Shown: piece by piece, positions 23,391 through 35,805 of the stretch
Position numbering within the stretch: the first letter of the stretch is position 1
Layout of the letters: every line of letters begins with the position of its first letter
Source of the DNA: Rotaria sordida
Taxonomy: Eukaryota > Rotifera > Eurotatoria > Philodinida > Philodinidae
NCBI GenBank assembly: GCA_905250125.1
Contig: CAJNOL010000625.1
Span: 1 to 64,000 of the forward strand
Direction: 5' to 3'
Length of the DNA: 64,000 nucleotides
The notes under the pieces: model-generated
The model's database searches: none
What the model was told of the DNA's origin: nothing
Seen by the model: the letters and a program-made list of their open reading frames with translations, nothing else
Made by a program: the position numbers and the translations under genes

Positions 23391-25424
23391 AATGGCACTT
23401 TCACAACAATGTGATCGATCATTGTTATCGATGGCAGGCGTATGTTACCATCATTGAGTATTGTTCGACAACAGACAAAACAAAATTACACACGTTCAGA
23501 TCAAATAACATATGCTTTTATACGATTCATTGATGTTTTACTGAATGAATATGCCTGTTTACTATATGTGTGTGAACAATACATGCATACTTACATACGT
23601 CGGGACGGGAACGGAACGAATAAATGCATACGACAGTCAGTTCGGATTAGTTTATTTAGAGATCGTGTAATGAGGTATAAAAGTAATAGATGATCCCTCC
23701 TCTATCAGTCTGCTCCAATAATGAGTGCAAAAAAGAGTGAAAGAGAAAGACTGAATAGGCATAAAATAAAAATAAGACAATACAGAGGTGGAATTAATAG
23801 TATCGTGTGTCTTCTTTTTTTCTTCTTTTTTGAAGAATTTAGTTCGTATTTGATCAATAGATGTATCTCTATTTCATCATCTTTTATGATCAATTACATA
23901 ATATGGTTTAGATTAAATACACTTATATTATCGTTAGTGATGACACAATAATTTATAGCTTGAATAAACTCTTCTCGTTGAACAACAGATAAAATAACGA
24001 CGAGAGTAGAAAAAATAATCATCATACGAATGAAAAAAATAAATAAATCTTTCATTACGATGCGAAGCACTATCGCAAGTTTTTTTCTTTCTCGACACAT
24101 AACTCGAAATCACTATTTTGTGTTCCAATGATCTTAAGGGTATATCTGAATTTGATCAAAAGACGATGGATGAATATAATAAAGGAAACAAACATTTTTG
24201 TAGTGTTTATTAATAAAGACTTTTTATTTTGATATTAAGAGAACAACATCTATATTTTAGAAGGAAAGAAAAAATTTTTGCCGAAGAATATTCGAGAAAT
24301 TTTATAATGGATAGATATAAACGGATAATAGACTAATTGGTACAAAATTAACAAATAAAGAAAAAAAACTTTTAATAAATCTGTTAGATATAAATAAAGA
24401 ATACACTAAATATAAGAGAATAGGAAATATTATAAAACATCTACAAATAAATATGTACAGTATTAGCCAATGCTATTGCATATAGATCATAACAAAAACC
24501 ATCAGTTACTGCTGAAATAATCTCGTGCCATAAAATAGCAAGACAACAAAGTCATTGTTTATTTTTTAAGAGCAAAGAAAAAATAAATCCATCTGAATAT
24601 TATTCAAACATATGTTTAACGAATTGATAAACACTTCCTTTTTAACAATGGAAGAAAATAACATTAAGAAATATTAATAATTAAATCGATATAAAAGTAC
24701 ATTACGATTATTGTTATATAATGCTAGAAAATCATTGTTTGAGCGGAAAAATCTAGTTGATTAATAATTTGATTCTTTATTGTAAATTCATGAAAGTTTT
24801 CATAAATAGTAAATACTGGAATGTGAACTCTACAGAAAATTGATTATGTAATAGAAAATAAGGACTTTCTCGAGTATATGAATATCTCAATCTGTATTGC
24901 TCCAAATATTACACATAGAATCGTACCTGTAAGAATAAAGTATGGACATCTCTATCCATCACTGTCATTTGAAGTTAAAGAAAAAAAACCTAAGATCAAA
25001 TTACATCTATGACTACTGATCTGACTGGATTTTCGTTAAAATATTCAAGTTTTAAAAAAAGAAAACACACATTTCACTGTTACTCTTTTTTAGCTAACTG
25101 ATAATATGAAGGATTCTACAAGTATGTTGTATACAGAAAGATTCAAATCAAAAAATCATGTAATGTACAATTTAACGTGAGTAAACAGCAATTTCCAAGT
25201 TAATACTTGAAATGCAAAAATGGAGTAAAATAAGGATGATTATGACTGTAGCCATGGGTTTTGATAAGAAGCTAAGTAAGGAAGAAAATATCTAACATCG
25301 TCATTAGTAGTTAAAATCTTAAAAAATTCATGGTAATGACTTAAGACTTGACTTGATTAGAGCAGAGACTTAACTTAGTAGAACTTGAAATTTTGTACTT
25401 TGAATCGAGAGCGGAGATAGAGAT
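23391..25424. other. Intergenic, no gene seen
   Basis: Sequence upstream of the EGF/Thr-rich gene. Overlapping short ORFs on both strands at 23442-24128 are low-complexity (for example runs of Lys or Phe) and lack domain content. No repeat family is apparent until 25425. Confidence 0.5.
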
Positions 25425-25895
25425 GTGAGTAAGGTCGGCACTTTAACTTTAAAATCACTTTAATAAAGTAGCTCAAATCATAGTTAAAGTAACCATACTT
25501 TAGACTTTAACTTTAAAAAAATCAAAATTAAAGTATAGATTCTTTCGACATTTAGATTTTATTCATAATAATCATGTTGATCAGTTGTTAAGATTTGACC
25601 AAGACTTTTGAGGTCGACGAATCCGAATTTGTGATTAGTTTTTCAAAATTCGTGATACTGATTCCTCTTCATAAATAATCGTCATTTCCTTGAAATACTC
25701 TTCTCCTATCGAGAAATCAAAGTGTTAAATTTTCAAAAACCGATCACAGATTTGGATTTCTGGATTCCGAAAATCCTGACAGTTGATCAACATGATTACC
25801 ATGAATAAAATCCAAATGTGGTAAGAATCTATACTTTAACATCGTTTTTATTAAGTTATAGTTTAAAGTAAAGTTAAAGTGCCACTCCTATTCAC
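25425..25895. mobile_element. Foldback element with GGCACTTTAACTTTA ends
   Basis: The 471-bp segment is palindromic: GTGAGTAAGGTCGGCACTTT at the left pairs with AAAGTGCCACTCCTATTCAC at the right. Inner parts also pair, including AATCATGTTGATCA against TGATCAACATGATT, and the GATTxGGATTyGTCGAC-like cores. These inner cores match the unit repeated at 36297, 37198, 38010-38765 and 41390-41560, so one interspersed family has contributed to several arrays. No coding capacity. Confidence 0.75.
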
Positions 25896-26042
25896 GAAAG
25901 AATCACCCTGATAATATTCTCATGTAAAGGGTATAGGTGGATAGAATATCCTCTGTCACGCATATAACAATAACCTTCGTCCTACCACTCCACAATAGAT
26001 TAACTCCACTGATGTCCTTTACTATGCTCAATAGCAACATAG

Positions 26043-27103
26043 GAGTCAATGCACGATAGGCACGACCAACCGTGCTCAATCGATCTCACCGATTTCGATG
26101 AAACATTGCTCATATGTAGCCCTAAGTGAGATAGGAAAATGCTAAAAATTTCAGCTTCTAAAACCGCTCCCTTCTTGAGATATTAAGATCACAATGGAGG
26201 CACCTTCAGGTAAAAATTGAGTGTAACCAAATCGATACTCATACATTGTGTACTTCACCATTATTCAACCATAATGTTTTTGTTTATGAAATTTTGTGAG
26301 TATATACTACCATACATACTCTATATACTGACACACTTAAAATCACGTTTTGATGTGTTAATGAATATAGAGAAATTACACAAGTCTCAGATGTACTCCT
26401 TATCTTGTGGCAAGCATTTCTATTCCTTATGAGCGAGTTATGAGTTTCCGCTTTGGAACTAAATACTACTACTCCCTTTCTATTGGTGGCAATTTTCAAA
26501 ACCTTGGATATTTGAATTTGGTCCGATCAAAACTTTAATTCAATATAAATATATTGATTTTTCCTACTTGAAAATGTATTTCTCTTGAGCAAACTTTTTC
26601 TTTTCTCATATGTTCTTGTGTCCAAAGAACATAGTTGAGTACTACGTATCAGCCTCTACTGATTGAATAATCATTAAGTTAAAAAAAAACGAGATTAAAG
26701 ATATGAAAACGAATGAATACGTTCGGAAAATCATTTCACATAAAAGATAAATGATAATTTTTTTTTTCTATTATTTCAACAATTTTTTTATTTTACAAAA
26801 GCAATTGTAACATATAGACTCTCATGATTTCTTTGTTATAGAGTACATTATTAATGTCCAAGAATATCTCGATATACAAGATGAAATCATATGATTATAT
26901 AATATAAATCATAAAAGAAGCCAATAACATGATCTCTTATGATATGAGAGATTTTCATTCTCCAAAACTTTTTAAACGAAAATGATCGCTTTTCATTAAA
27001 TTGTACGAACATTATTTAATAAAACTTATTATTCCTATTGTCATTAAAATACTATAAATAGAAATAACAATAGTGAAGATTTATAATTAGAATTGGATTA
27101 GTA
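26043..27103 (+). repeat. Left arm of a ~1.06-kb inverted repeat
   Basis: This arm is the reverse complement of 29690-30762 with only scattered mismatches and small indels. The outer end begins GAGTCAATGCACG and becomes solid from GTGCTCAATCGATCTCACCG (26083). The inner end is ATTGGATTAGTA. Chance ORFs inside (71 residues at 26217-26432) appear in both arms and are not genes. With the right arm it encloses 27104-29689. Long arms suggest a transposon with kilobase terminal repeats or a palindromic duplication. Confidence 0.9.
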
Positions 27104-27455
27104 GTATGTTCAAGAAACCTTAGTTTTCCTTAGATCACCACTAATGCTATTGCAAAGTATAGCTTTGTGGCGTAGTTTAGGTACTTTTTCAAGATCAATA
27201 TTCTGCATAAGTAGTAGAGTGAATGTACGATGTTAAAAGAAAACAAGGAGTGAAATTCAATTTAAGCCAATAGAAAGAATTATCTTGAGGTTAGTTCATG
27301 AAACTACAATTGCTTGACCAATTATGAAAACTAGTAGTACTTTCATGCATTTTTTGTGTTTGATAATTTTGTATCTTAGAATGAACAGAGAAGTTCGCGC
27401 CGTATCTTCGACTTAGTATTTTATTGAGCCTCTTTCGCTACAAAAACAATATATC

Positions 27456-27727
27456 GTATAGGCTGGGCAAAAAACTCTGGGACATTCAAGAATGGTTTCC
27501 CAAAATTTTATATTTTATTCGAATTAAAGGACCCTGTCAGATAAGATGACATATTCAGAATTGAGAAACCAAATGTACTATCTTGTAGAGAATTTTAAGG
27601 CGCATCGAATGGTATATAATGAGTCTATTTTCTAGAAAGTCTAGACGGAGCTATGACCAATTTACTAATGGAGAGAATTTTGGGAAGTCATTCTTGAGTG
27701 TCCCAGAATTTTTTACTCAGCCTATAC
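27456..27727. mobile_element. Mariner-type MITE candidate
   Basis: This 272-bp inverted repeat begins GTATAGGCTGGGCAAAAAAC and ends with the complement GTTTTTTACTCAGCCTATAC-like sequence; internally CTGGGACATTCAAGAATG pairs with CATTCTTGAGTGTCCCAG. TA dinucleotides flank the GGCTGGGC termini, as expected for a Tc1/mariner-type target. It carries the CGAATGGTATATAAT motif also found at 3815 and 36829. It lies within the spacer of the large inverted repeat. Confidence 0.7.
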
Positions 27728-28098
27728 TTGGAGCTTCCACACGATCTGTGTAAGAAAACATTCTCCAATTTGATTGACGAATAATGACGAAAAAGTCAAT
27801 GAATAGAGTTTATCAGGAATATCATAATACTAATATCAGCAAATACCAATACATCAATATATTTTGGTAGTCTGGCATGGGCAACAAATATACATATACT
27901 TTTCCAAGTGGATTGTGTGAAAGCCTAACGTGTCTCATAGAGTTTAATAGTAAGATGGAAAGTAGGCGAAATCCGAGAGCTAAAAGTTATTTTCACTCCT
28001 GTTTAAGTTTCAACTTCAAAAGCAATTAGCCTTATAGGTAGATAATGTTTAGAACTCTGGATTTGACAACATGAAAACAACTTAATCAAATTTTTTTA

Positions 28099-28725
28099 TT
28101 ATGATGTTAAAATCTTTTTTGTTAATGTATCAAGTAGCTCTTTTTGTTCAAAAGCTATTTCATCTTCTTCGTCTATATCATCTTGTAATGTGTCTTGATT
28201 AAGGATGCTATGATCACTTAATGAATGAGAAGATGATGTTGATGCACATGCATTGGAGCAACACGATCACAATGCAACTGCCAAATACTACCATCTTCTT
28301 TTCCATGCACACAGCTTTTAGGAATTGATCAACATGTCCCATAAGTAAAACGGTGAGTAGGACAGATTTTCAAATGTGATTGTTCGATATCAATAATATG
28401 TGATAAACGTTTGAATAAAACTTCTTTTCCGGTGATAGAATATAAATATTGTTGTTGTTCATTAATAACTTTCATGGATGTCAAATAATCCGTTATATTA
28501 GTTTATAACTTATCAATGCAAACATAATGTCTTGTCCAATCTATTTTAGCTGTACAAAATTACTATTCTTTTGTATTAAACAAAACCAAAATAATATATA
28601 CGATTGGACGTTATCTTTGAATATTTTCTCACTGCAACATCTTGCCATTGACCATAAACAACATTCGTTACGGTCAATATGCAAATCAAAATCATCTTCA
28701 ATTTGATTTTCGTTATTATCATCTA
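28099..28725 (-). pseudogene. Relic of an unidentified Cys/His-containing gene
   Basis: Minus-strand sequence reads as real coding with local codon bias but broken frames. It has an acidic segment with LHIDRNECCLWSMARCC, then SMKVINEQQQYLYSITGKEV, IEQSHLKICPTHRFTYGTC with a stop, SIPKSCVHGKEDGSIWQLHC, and a tail SLSDHSILNQD...FEQKELLDTLTKKILTS with stop at 28099-28101. The spacing C-P-x-H-R...P-x-x-C-x-H resembles a Cys/His pattern I recall from uncharacterised invertebrate proteins. At least one stop and one frame change interrupt it. It sits in the core of the large inverted repeat. Function unknown. Confidence 0.55.
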
Positions 28726-28935
28726 TTAAAAAATGATAAACAAGCTGATATATATGTATCTATATATATAACTTCGAATTCTATGAAAAAAAAAGGAACA
28801 CTGACAACAGGTTAAATAAAGTATATTCTTTCGTTAATGAATATTTGTTGAGCTTTAGACAAGAACTGATTATGAACGATGAAGTTTCTACTACTTAATG
28901 GAACGTAATATTTTGGTATTCAAATTAATTAGCTG

Positions 28936-29339
28936 CAGAGGTGTCAGCTGAGTATCAGTATTAGCATTAATTTCATGTTAATAGCGATACTGTTGAATAT
29001 GATTATAACATGAAGGTATTACAAATTGAAATCATTTACTTATCGTTAGAACTGGCTAGTATTCCTGATTACCTTTAATACTTTTACGTTACATTTCTAA
29101 AACAAAACTACTATAGATACTAACAAGTTAATACAAGATATTGTTTTAATCTTTAGTAGCTGCAACTCTTTTGTATAAAATTGCAACATAAAAGTATTGA
29201 AGCTAATCAAAGATACTAGCCTGTTCTAGTGATACATAAATAATTTCGATTTGTAATACCTTTATGTTAGAATCATCGTCAACAGCATCGCTGTTAGCAT
29301 TAAGTTAATGCTCTTACTAATGTTAATGCAACACCTCTA
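28936..29339. mobile_element. hAT-like MITE with 8-bp target duplication
   Basis: The element is 404 bp and flanked by ATTAGCTG on both sides (28928-28935 and 29340-29347), an 8-bp duplication. The ends are CAGAGGTGTC and, in reverse complement, TAGAGGTGTTGC. Sub-terminal sequences also pair: AGTATTAGCATTAA against TTAATGCTCTTACT, and CATGAAGGTATTACAAATTG against CGATTTGTAATACCTTTATG. An 8-bp duplication with CAGAG ends fits the hAT superfamily. Non-coding. Confidence 0.8.
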
Positions 29340-29689
29340 ATTAGCTGTTCATCAATGAAATATAAATATAATACTTAATATAAAATCTAGTTGTTCGTTT
29401 CCATTATTCTTTCAACAATAGTAAGAGAGTAGATTGTCAAGAGAAAAAATTTCATAAAGCGAATTAGTACAAAAATATACACTGAAATCTTCTAGTATAT
29501 AACGATTTATCCCAACATCCAGAATGTCGGATAGCAACATAATACGTTAAACAATGAGTCCAATAATTGAACGATCATAAAGATGTCGTGAAAGCGCAAA
29601 AATATTGTCATATCTGCATTGCATAACAATGTACAATTAAAAGTTTTAAAGATAATTGAAGAAATCAGTCGTGATCTTCTTTGAAATTT

Positions 29690-30762
29690 TACTAATCCAA
29701 TTCTAATTATAAATCTTCACTATTGTTATTTCTATTTATAGTATTTTAATGACAATAGGAATAATAAGTTTTATTAAATAATGTTCGTACAATTTAATGA
29801 AAAGCGATCATTTTCGTTTAAAAAGTTTTGGAGAATGAAAATCTCTCATATCATAAGAGATCATGTTATTGGCTTCTTTTATGATTTATATTATGTAACC
29901 ATATGATTTCATCTTGTATATCGAGATATTCTTGGACATTAATAATGTACTCTATAACAAAGAAATCATGAGAATCTATATGTTACAATTGCTTTTGTAA
30001 AATAAAAAAGTTGTTGAAATAATAGAAAAAAAAAAATTATCATTTATCTTTTATGTGAAATGATTTTCCGAACATATTCATTCGTTTTCATATCTTTAAT
30101 CTCGTTTTTTTTTAACTTAATGATTATTCAATCAGTAGAGGCTGATACGTAGTACTCAACTATGTTCTTTGGATACAAGAACATATGAGAAAAGAAAAAG
30201 TTTGCTCAAGAGAAATACATTTTCAAGTAGGAAAAATCAATATATTTATATTGAATTAAAGTTTTGTTCGGACCAAATTCAAATATCCAAGGTTTTGAAA
30301 ATTGCCACCAATAGAAAGGGAGTAGTAGTATTTAGTTCCAAAGCGGAAACTCATAACTCGCTCATAAGGAATAGAAATGCTTGCCACAAGATAAGGAGTA
30401 CATCTGAGACTTGTGAAATTTCTCTATATTCATTAACACATCAAAACGTGATTTTAAGTGTGTCAGCATATAGAGTATGTATGGTAGTATATACTCACAA
30501 AGTTTCATAAACAAAAACATTATGGTTGAATAATGGTGAAGTACACAATGTATGAGTATCGATTTGGTTACACTCAATTTTTACCTGAAGGTGCCTCCAT
30601 TGTGATCTTAATATCTCAAGAAGGGAGCGGTTTTAGAAGCTGAAATTCTTAGCATTTTCCTATCTCACTTAGGGCTACATATGAGCATTGTTTCATCGAA
30701 ATCGGTGAGATCGATTGAGCACGTGTTCTGTTAAATTGATCGTCCCTTTCGTGCAATGACTC
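29690..30762 (-). repeat. Right arm of the ~1.06-kb inverted repeat
   Basis: Reverse complement of 26043-27103. The inner edge starts TACTAATCCAATTC, and the outer edge is CGGTGAGATCGATTGAGCAC followed by a less similar ~40 bp ending TGCAATGACTC. High similarity between the arms implies recent formation or ongoing conversion. No direct duplication of flanking bases is clear. Confidence 0.9.
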
Positions 30763-30940
30763 ATATGTATCCAATATATGAAGAAAGTCATAATTATTCT
30801 ATCAAAAATGACATTTTAATGGCACTGGATAATGCATAGAGTTGAATCTATTTCCGAAATAGTTACATTTGAAACTTGTACAATTTTCAGTTTCTTCTTG
30901 TGCATCTAGTTATGACGTGATACGCCAATACCATTGCTTT

Positions 30941-31668
30941 TTATTTTTTATCAAACACTATTTGTTCTATATTATCTGTTGTTCTTGTAATAGGAACATG
31001 AGGAGATGGTCGAAATGAACCCATCATAAAAGGTAAATGTACTTCATATCGTGGATACATCAAAATAAGTACAATAACAACAAATAAAATCAAAAGAATA
31101 ATAATTGGTCATAAAACCATAGGTACATGACGCATAGTACCAGCAAAAAATTGTGATAAACTTTCACCTATTGTGCCAAGTGGTGTAACAAATAATTGAG
31201 CAAAAGTCATTGATAAAGCCTTTTAGAAAAAAAAATCAAAAAAAAATAATTGATATTATTTTACAAATAGACGAGAAGTTCACTTGAATAGGTGTAACTT
31301 GTGAATGTGGTGTAGCACGTAATGCTTTGTAATATTCCAAACATTCATCAGTTGGTAATTGCACGAAACGACCAAAATAAGATTTAACAGAATCCCATAC
31401 ACCCATTGCATGACCTTGACAATGTTTTGGTATTTTTTTCATAAGCACCTGATCGACTTTTGCTTGTGCTTCCTATAGAATAAATCGATTTCATTCATTT
31501 TTATTCAATTTAAATTAATAAACAAACCTGATAAAGTGTATACCAATTTTGTATAACAGAAACAATAAATGTGATTATAAAAAAAGTTGTAAGCCATCGA
31601 CCACGACGAAGATGAATACGAATACTGATAAAACTTATTGCTCCAATTGCAATCAGAACCAAAACACT
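30941..31668 (-). pseudogene. CLCC1: CLCC1-like ER anion-channel gene, truncated and interrupted
   Basis: Three exons (31668-31528, 31472-31284, 31219-30941) splice in phase and match the middle of CLCC1 (MID-1), a protein of ER membranes: membrane helices around FISIRI and FFIITFIVSVIQNW, then DECLEYYKALRATPHSQVTP, and FAQLFVTPLGTIGESLSQFF before a last helix. CLCC1 has the matching E-C-x-x-Y-F/Y-x-A-L segment and the downstream P-L-x-x-I-G motif. Two defects are visible. A TGA (31109-31111) interrupts the last helix between HVPMVL and PIIILLILF, and the N-terminal exons are missing: unrelated repeat-like sequence begins directly upstream of 31669. The frame is otherwise clean, so loss is recent, or the stop is an assembly error. 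A complete copy elsewhere is expected. Confidence 0.75.
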
Positions 31669-33223
31669 CTAGAATATAATAGTGGCATAACCAGGATTTT
31701 GATAATAAATGAGGAGTAAGGCTTAGATAGCCGAGATCTGTCTGGTGGGAGCAAGAACATCAACCTCTCTTAATTATAGCACTAATGTCCGCCGAAGAAT
31801 TAAAGAGGAGTAGATGTAATCTCAAAAATTTGACAACGACAACAGCTAATGACCTGCAGCTTTCAGCAATCGAATGTAGAGAGCTCTGAACATTTTTTCG
31901 TCTGATACTATATAAAATAAAATTATTTTAAAGCCCATCATTTTCGTAAACAACTTAAAAACATACATGAAAACAGTGTTCAGTTTCAAAGAAATTTCTA
32001 TCAAAAATTAGAAAATTTGCTAAAAATCAATTAAATACCTACACGATTTTGTTTACTCAACAATGAGATGTAAGAAGATAATCATCTCAATCATATCTTG
32101 AACTATAGATCTGAATCACATGTCCAAATCAAAATTATATCGAAATGGAACACAGGTTTGACGAATTTTGTTTTGAATATTTTGCGAAGATGATAGATTT
32201 TAAACTAATTTTACCTTATAGAGTGTCAGACAAAAAGACATCCGAAGTTCTCCTATTTCATTTACTGAAAACCACAGATCTCTAGCTATTGCTGTTGACA
32301 ATTTATTGAGCTTACAGCCACTATTCTGTAATTCTGACGCGGACATTAGTTTCGAATATCGAATAAAATGAAATCATAATCCAATAGAAATACTCAAATT
32401 TGAATTTGATGAAAAAAAAAAGATCTATGAATGAATAAAGCTACAAACGTTGAATAATCCAAAAAGAAAACTAAAGAACATTTAGTTAAAGATTATTTTT
32501 CTTCAAATTAAACTCATTTAAGTTATAAACTCCTTGGTGCATCTCTTAAAGACTAATAAGAGAATATTCGCAAATAGACATGAAAGTCGATGTATTAATC
32601 TGCAACGGCAGAGAACACAAGTTGTCGATGCTTTTATTATACTCATAGTTCTGTGACATTTTGAAATGAAAAAAAAAACGGAGAAGACAATGATAGAAAT
32701 CTTAATGATAAGAAACTGTACAAGAACATCTATGAAAGCTGCTTCTCGATATGGAAAATTTTCAAAAAATCTAGTATCAATTCTTATGTCATTTCTAGAT
32801 CGTTAGAAAATTGGCGGCAACACAGGAGGAAAGCTTTCTAATTGACCTAGCTTATTGTTGCGTAGAAACTGCAAATTTACAGCGTCTTTGAATGAATGCC
32901 GTACTTCTCCTCAAGAACACTAGGAAAAAAAATTTTCAAGCTTTGACTTAAAACTTTATACGAAAGTGTATCTTAATGAAAATAGTTTATTGTGAAAGTT
33001 TCAGGTTTTTTTTGATTTGCTTCTATCCTGAAACAAAGATATTGAATCTACCGTTAAATAGAAGCGATGTTAAAGATACAATTTTACCATAGCTGTATCT
33101 TAAGATAGAAACAATGACAAGATTTGAAACATAGGTAATATAAAATTCAAAGAATGCATATTCAATTTTGATAATGTTATTCGTTGTTTTTTCTATATAG
33201 AATCAAATTTTTGGCTTGTTATT
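31669..33223. other. Repeat-derived intergenic sequence
   Basis: Bases 31678-31707 resemble 1240-1275 in the Fat intron. Bases ~32830-32990 resemble dispersed copies at 35600-35740 and 61200-61350, sharing text like GAATGCCGT, CTCAGGAACA and TTGAAACTTTAT-type strings. No coding sequence is recognised, and no upstream exons of the CLCC1-like gene are found. Confidence 0.5.
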
Positions 33224-33702
33224 ACAAGTAACGCGACGCAAACGTCGCTAACCCTCTACTGAAAGGATGTGATTTCCTTGAACATATGGTACTCACGAAG
33301 AAGAATATCACAGAACTAATGTGCTGCTATGCATCTATAAAAAGATAAATAGTTCTCGTCACCATGGTCCGCTTGCTAATTGATTGGATTTGATTTAACC
33401 ATCGTGGAGTGTGAATGTGTGTGGGTGTGGGGTGTGTGTATGGATGTGGGGTGTGGGTGTGGGCGTGTGTCTTCACTTCATCCATACTCAGACACACACC
33501 CATCCACCCACCCACATCCCACGATGGTTAAATCAAATCCAATCAATTAGCAAGCGGGTCATGGTGACGAGAACTATTTATCTTTTTATAGATGCATAGC
33601 AGCACATTAGTTCTGTGATCTTCTTCTTCGTGAGTACCATATTTTCAAGGAAATCACATCCTTTCAGTAGAGGGTTAACGACGTTTGTGTCGCGTTACTT
33701 GT
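33224..33702. repeat. Palindrome with telomere-like G-rich/C-rich centre
   Basis: Arms 33224-33403 and 33521-33702 are near-perfect reverse complements of about 180 bp, for example GATTTAACCATCGTGG against CCACGATGGTTAAATC, and AACCCTCTACTGAAAGG against CCTTTCAGTAGAGGGTT. The centre first reads G-rich (33407-33470: GTGTGTGGGTGTGGGG..., TGTGGGTGTGGG) and then C-rich (33490-33520: ACACACACCCATCCACCCAC), so it continues the symmetry. TGTGGG is the telomere repeat I recall for Adineta vaga. The order subtelomere-like arm, G-strand, C-strand, inverted arm is what a head-to-head telomere join or a hairpin end would leave; a foldback element that captured a microsatellite is the alternative. Confidence 0.85.
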
Positions 33703-35510
33703 TTTTTTGAAAAAACTCATCAAATTTAAAGAGTTTAAACTAGTTGTGATAAAGAACATTCTCGAATTCTATCATTTTGAAAATAATCTGGGCAGAGGAA
33801 CCTTAATATAGTTGAAGAATCAAAAAATAGATGTTTTGAAAAATATTAAGCGCATTGCAACACTAGATTTCTCTAGAGCGAGCACCCTTAAATGATTCGC
33901 TAGACATTTAAATGTTGTACCATCATCAGGAGCAGACCTTGAATTTCAGTTGCTTATCCTTGATTAAGTCTGATCAAGCTTATTACAGATATATGGTCAT
34001 ATTCAGTTGTTTGGGATGTCATATTTTCTTATCCTGAACTCTGACTTTCCTGAATAAAACGGAGAGACAAACATTTATGGCTTTTTAAGTGGGATATGTA
34101 TTGCTATATGACTGTTTCTTTAAGAAAACAAAATTAGATGTCGTTTAGTTGTTTCTGTTTGTTCAGCGAGTTCAGTAGCATGACCAAGTGGCGAACACCC
34201 TAAATCAGAATAACTTGAAAAAAACATCTTTTTTTCAAAATTATAGGATTCCGCACAGCTTCTTGAAACCTTTAGGACGGCACAACTACATCTATATTTG
34301 CTTACAACACAACAAGCAAATAACGCTCTGCTAGCATTCACAAATCCTTTACTGGATAGGCTATATTACGTCAAATGTCTAATAAGGAATTATTTTGGTT
34401 CAAAAATCAGATCATTTGACAATTTCTAAAGGTGCCTCAACTTTCACTTATTATACTTACGATAAGCCTTCTAAATCAACATCTAGTCGTTCGTCGGCCT
34501 CTCTCCGGTCGGCCACTCACGGCTAGCCGTTTCCACATATGGTTTATTTTTCTGCCTACCATTTGTCACATTAGTACTCTGATGCGCAGAAAAAATAGTT
34601 TACTCATGACGTATCGATACGTAATCAAAAATTTCCAACATTTAAATAATGTTGTGTACTTTTCGTCATAGTTTTCAACTTATTTTTATTTTAACAAAAT
34701 GATATGTTGCCGAATTTGTTTTCAAATCAGCATTAGTTAAGTTCTTCTGAGAATCTCCCTAAACCGCTTCAGACACATTTCAAAATTATACTCTAAAATA
34801 ACCTTCTAAGTCAACGTCTAGTCGGTCGGCCACTCACGACTAGCCGTGCCCATATTTAACGCCATTAAATTATTCGATATTATTTCAGGTTTGAAGCAGA
34901 TAGATGCGTCTCGTTTGAATTCCTTTCGAAAATTTACTGAGCATATGTTAATACCCTCGTCAAGAAGAAACTAAAAAAAAGAGACCTATTTATAAATTGC
35001 AACAAATAGAGTACATTACATTGTCGCGTAGAAAAGATTTTCGTCTATTTTAAATGTTATTTTGCATTTGATGCCTACGAAGAGTCAATAAGTGGACTTC
35101 AAGCGACCACTTCGTTTTCTACATATCTATGTAGAAATCTTACTCAAAGACCTGGCGTTTTGTAATCAACAAGGAAAAATACTTATATTAAAAGCAATCT
35201 CGAGCATGGATTCGCGACCCTCGACTATCCTTAAGTCAAGCTTAAAATAACAAGGAATTCATTAAAAGAACCTTAAAAAAGGTCAAAAAGGCTTCGATTA
35301 ACTTCGAATTCGCATTTTTCATGCTCGATAATAATCAGCCAAGTTTTATAGAAAACAATGATACATTAATTTATCACTAATTAATAACTGCCAATATTGG
35401 AAAGCTGACCTCAGATTTGTATTCCTCATAGCCGATTCTCTTTAGTAGAGTTTTACTGGAGATAGTTAATATTACTGATTATTACTTATTTGATTAAAAA
35501 CAATTGACGA
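33703..35510. other. Repeat-rich intergenic sequence
   Basis: A duplicated motif occurs at 34463-34540 and 34800-34860: AACATCTAGTCG...CGGCCACTCACGGCTAGCCG and AACGTCTAGTCGGTCGGCCA with ACTAGCCG, indicating a ~340-bp spaced direct repeat. No gene is recognised; short ORFs lack domain content. Confidence 0.5.
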
Positions 35511-35805
35511 AGGAGGGTCACCAACTGATCAATCGCTTTTGAGTCGGAACTATGTGTATCATATAGGTCCTAATGAGCTATGAATACTCTGAAAAGAGTT
35601 CGGGCCGCTAGCTTACTACTATCGAGATACTGCATTTTTATGATATTGTTAAGCAGAATGCCGTGGTCCCCCTCAGGAACACCAGCAAAACTGAGTTTTC
35701 AATTTCGACTTGAAATTTGGCACAGAAATAGGTCTCAATCATTAGTACCTAGAGGATGCACATAGTTCCGATTCAAAAGCGATTGATCAGTTGGTGACCC
35801 TCCCT
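35511..35805. mobile_element. Foldback element with GGAGGGTCACCAACTGATCA ends
   Basis: The ~295-bp element has ~70-bp inverted ends: AGGAGGGTCACCAACTGATC at 35511 pairs with GATCAGTTGGTGACCCTCCC ending at 35804, continuing through CGCTTTTGAGTCGGAACTAT. The interior (35600-35740) matches the dispersed family seen at 32830-32990 and 61200-61350. No transposase. Confidence 0.8.

Noticed and set aside
26217..26432. 71-residue ORF repeated at 30362-30577 on the other strand
   Set aside because: It recurs only because both copies lie in the arms of the large inverted repeat; no domain, start context or codon bias supports a gene.
33327..33599. Two overlapping His/Thr/Val-rich ORFs on opposite strands
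   Set aside because: They are translations of the G/C-rich centre and arms of the palindrome.
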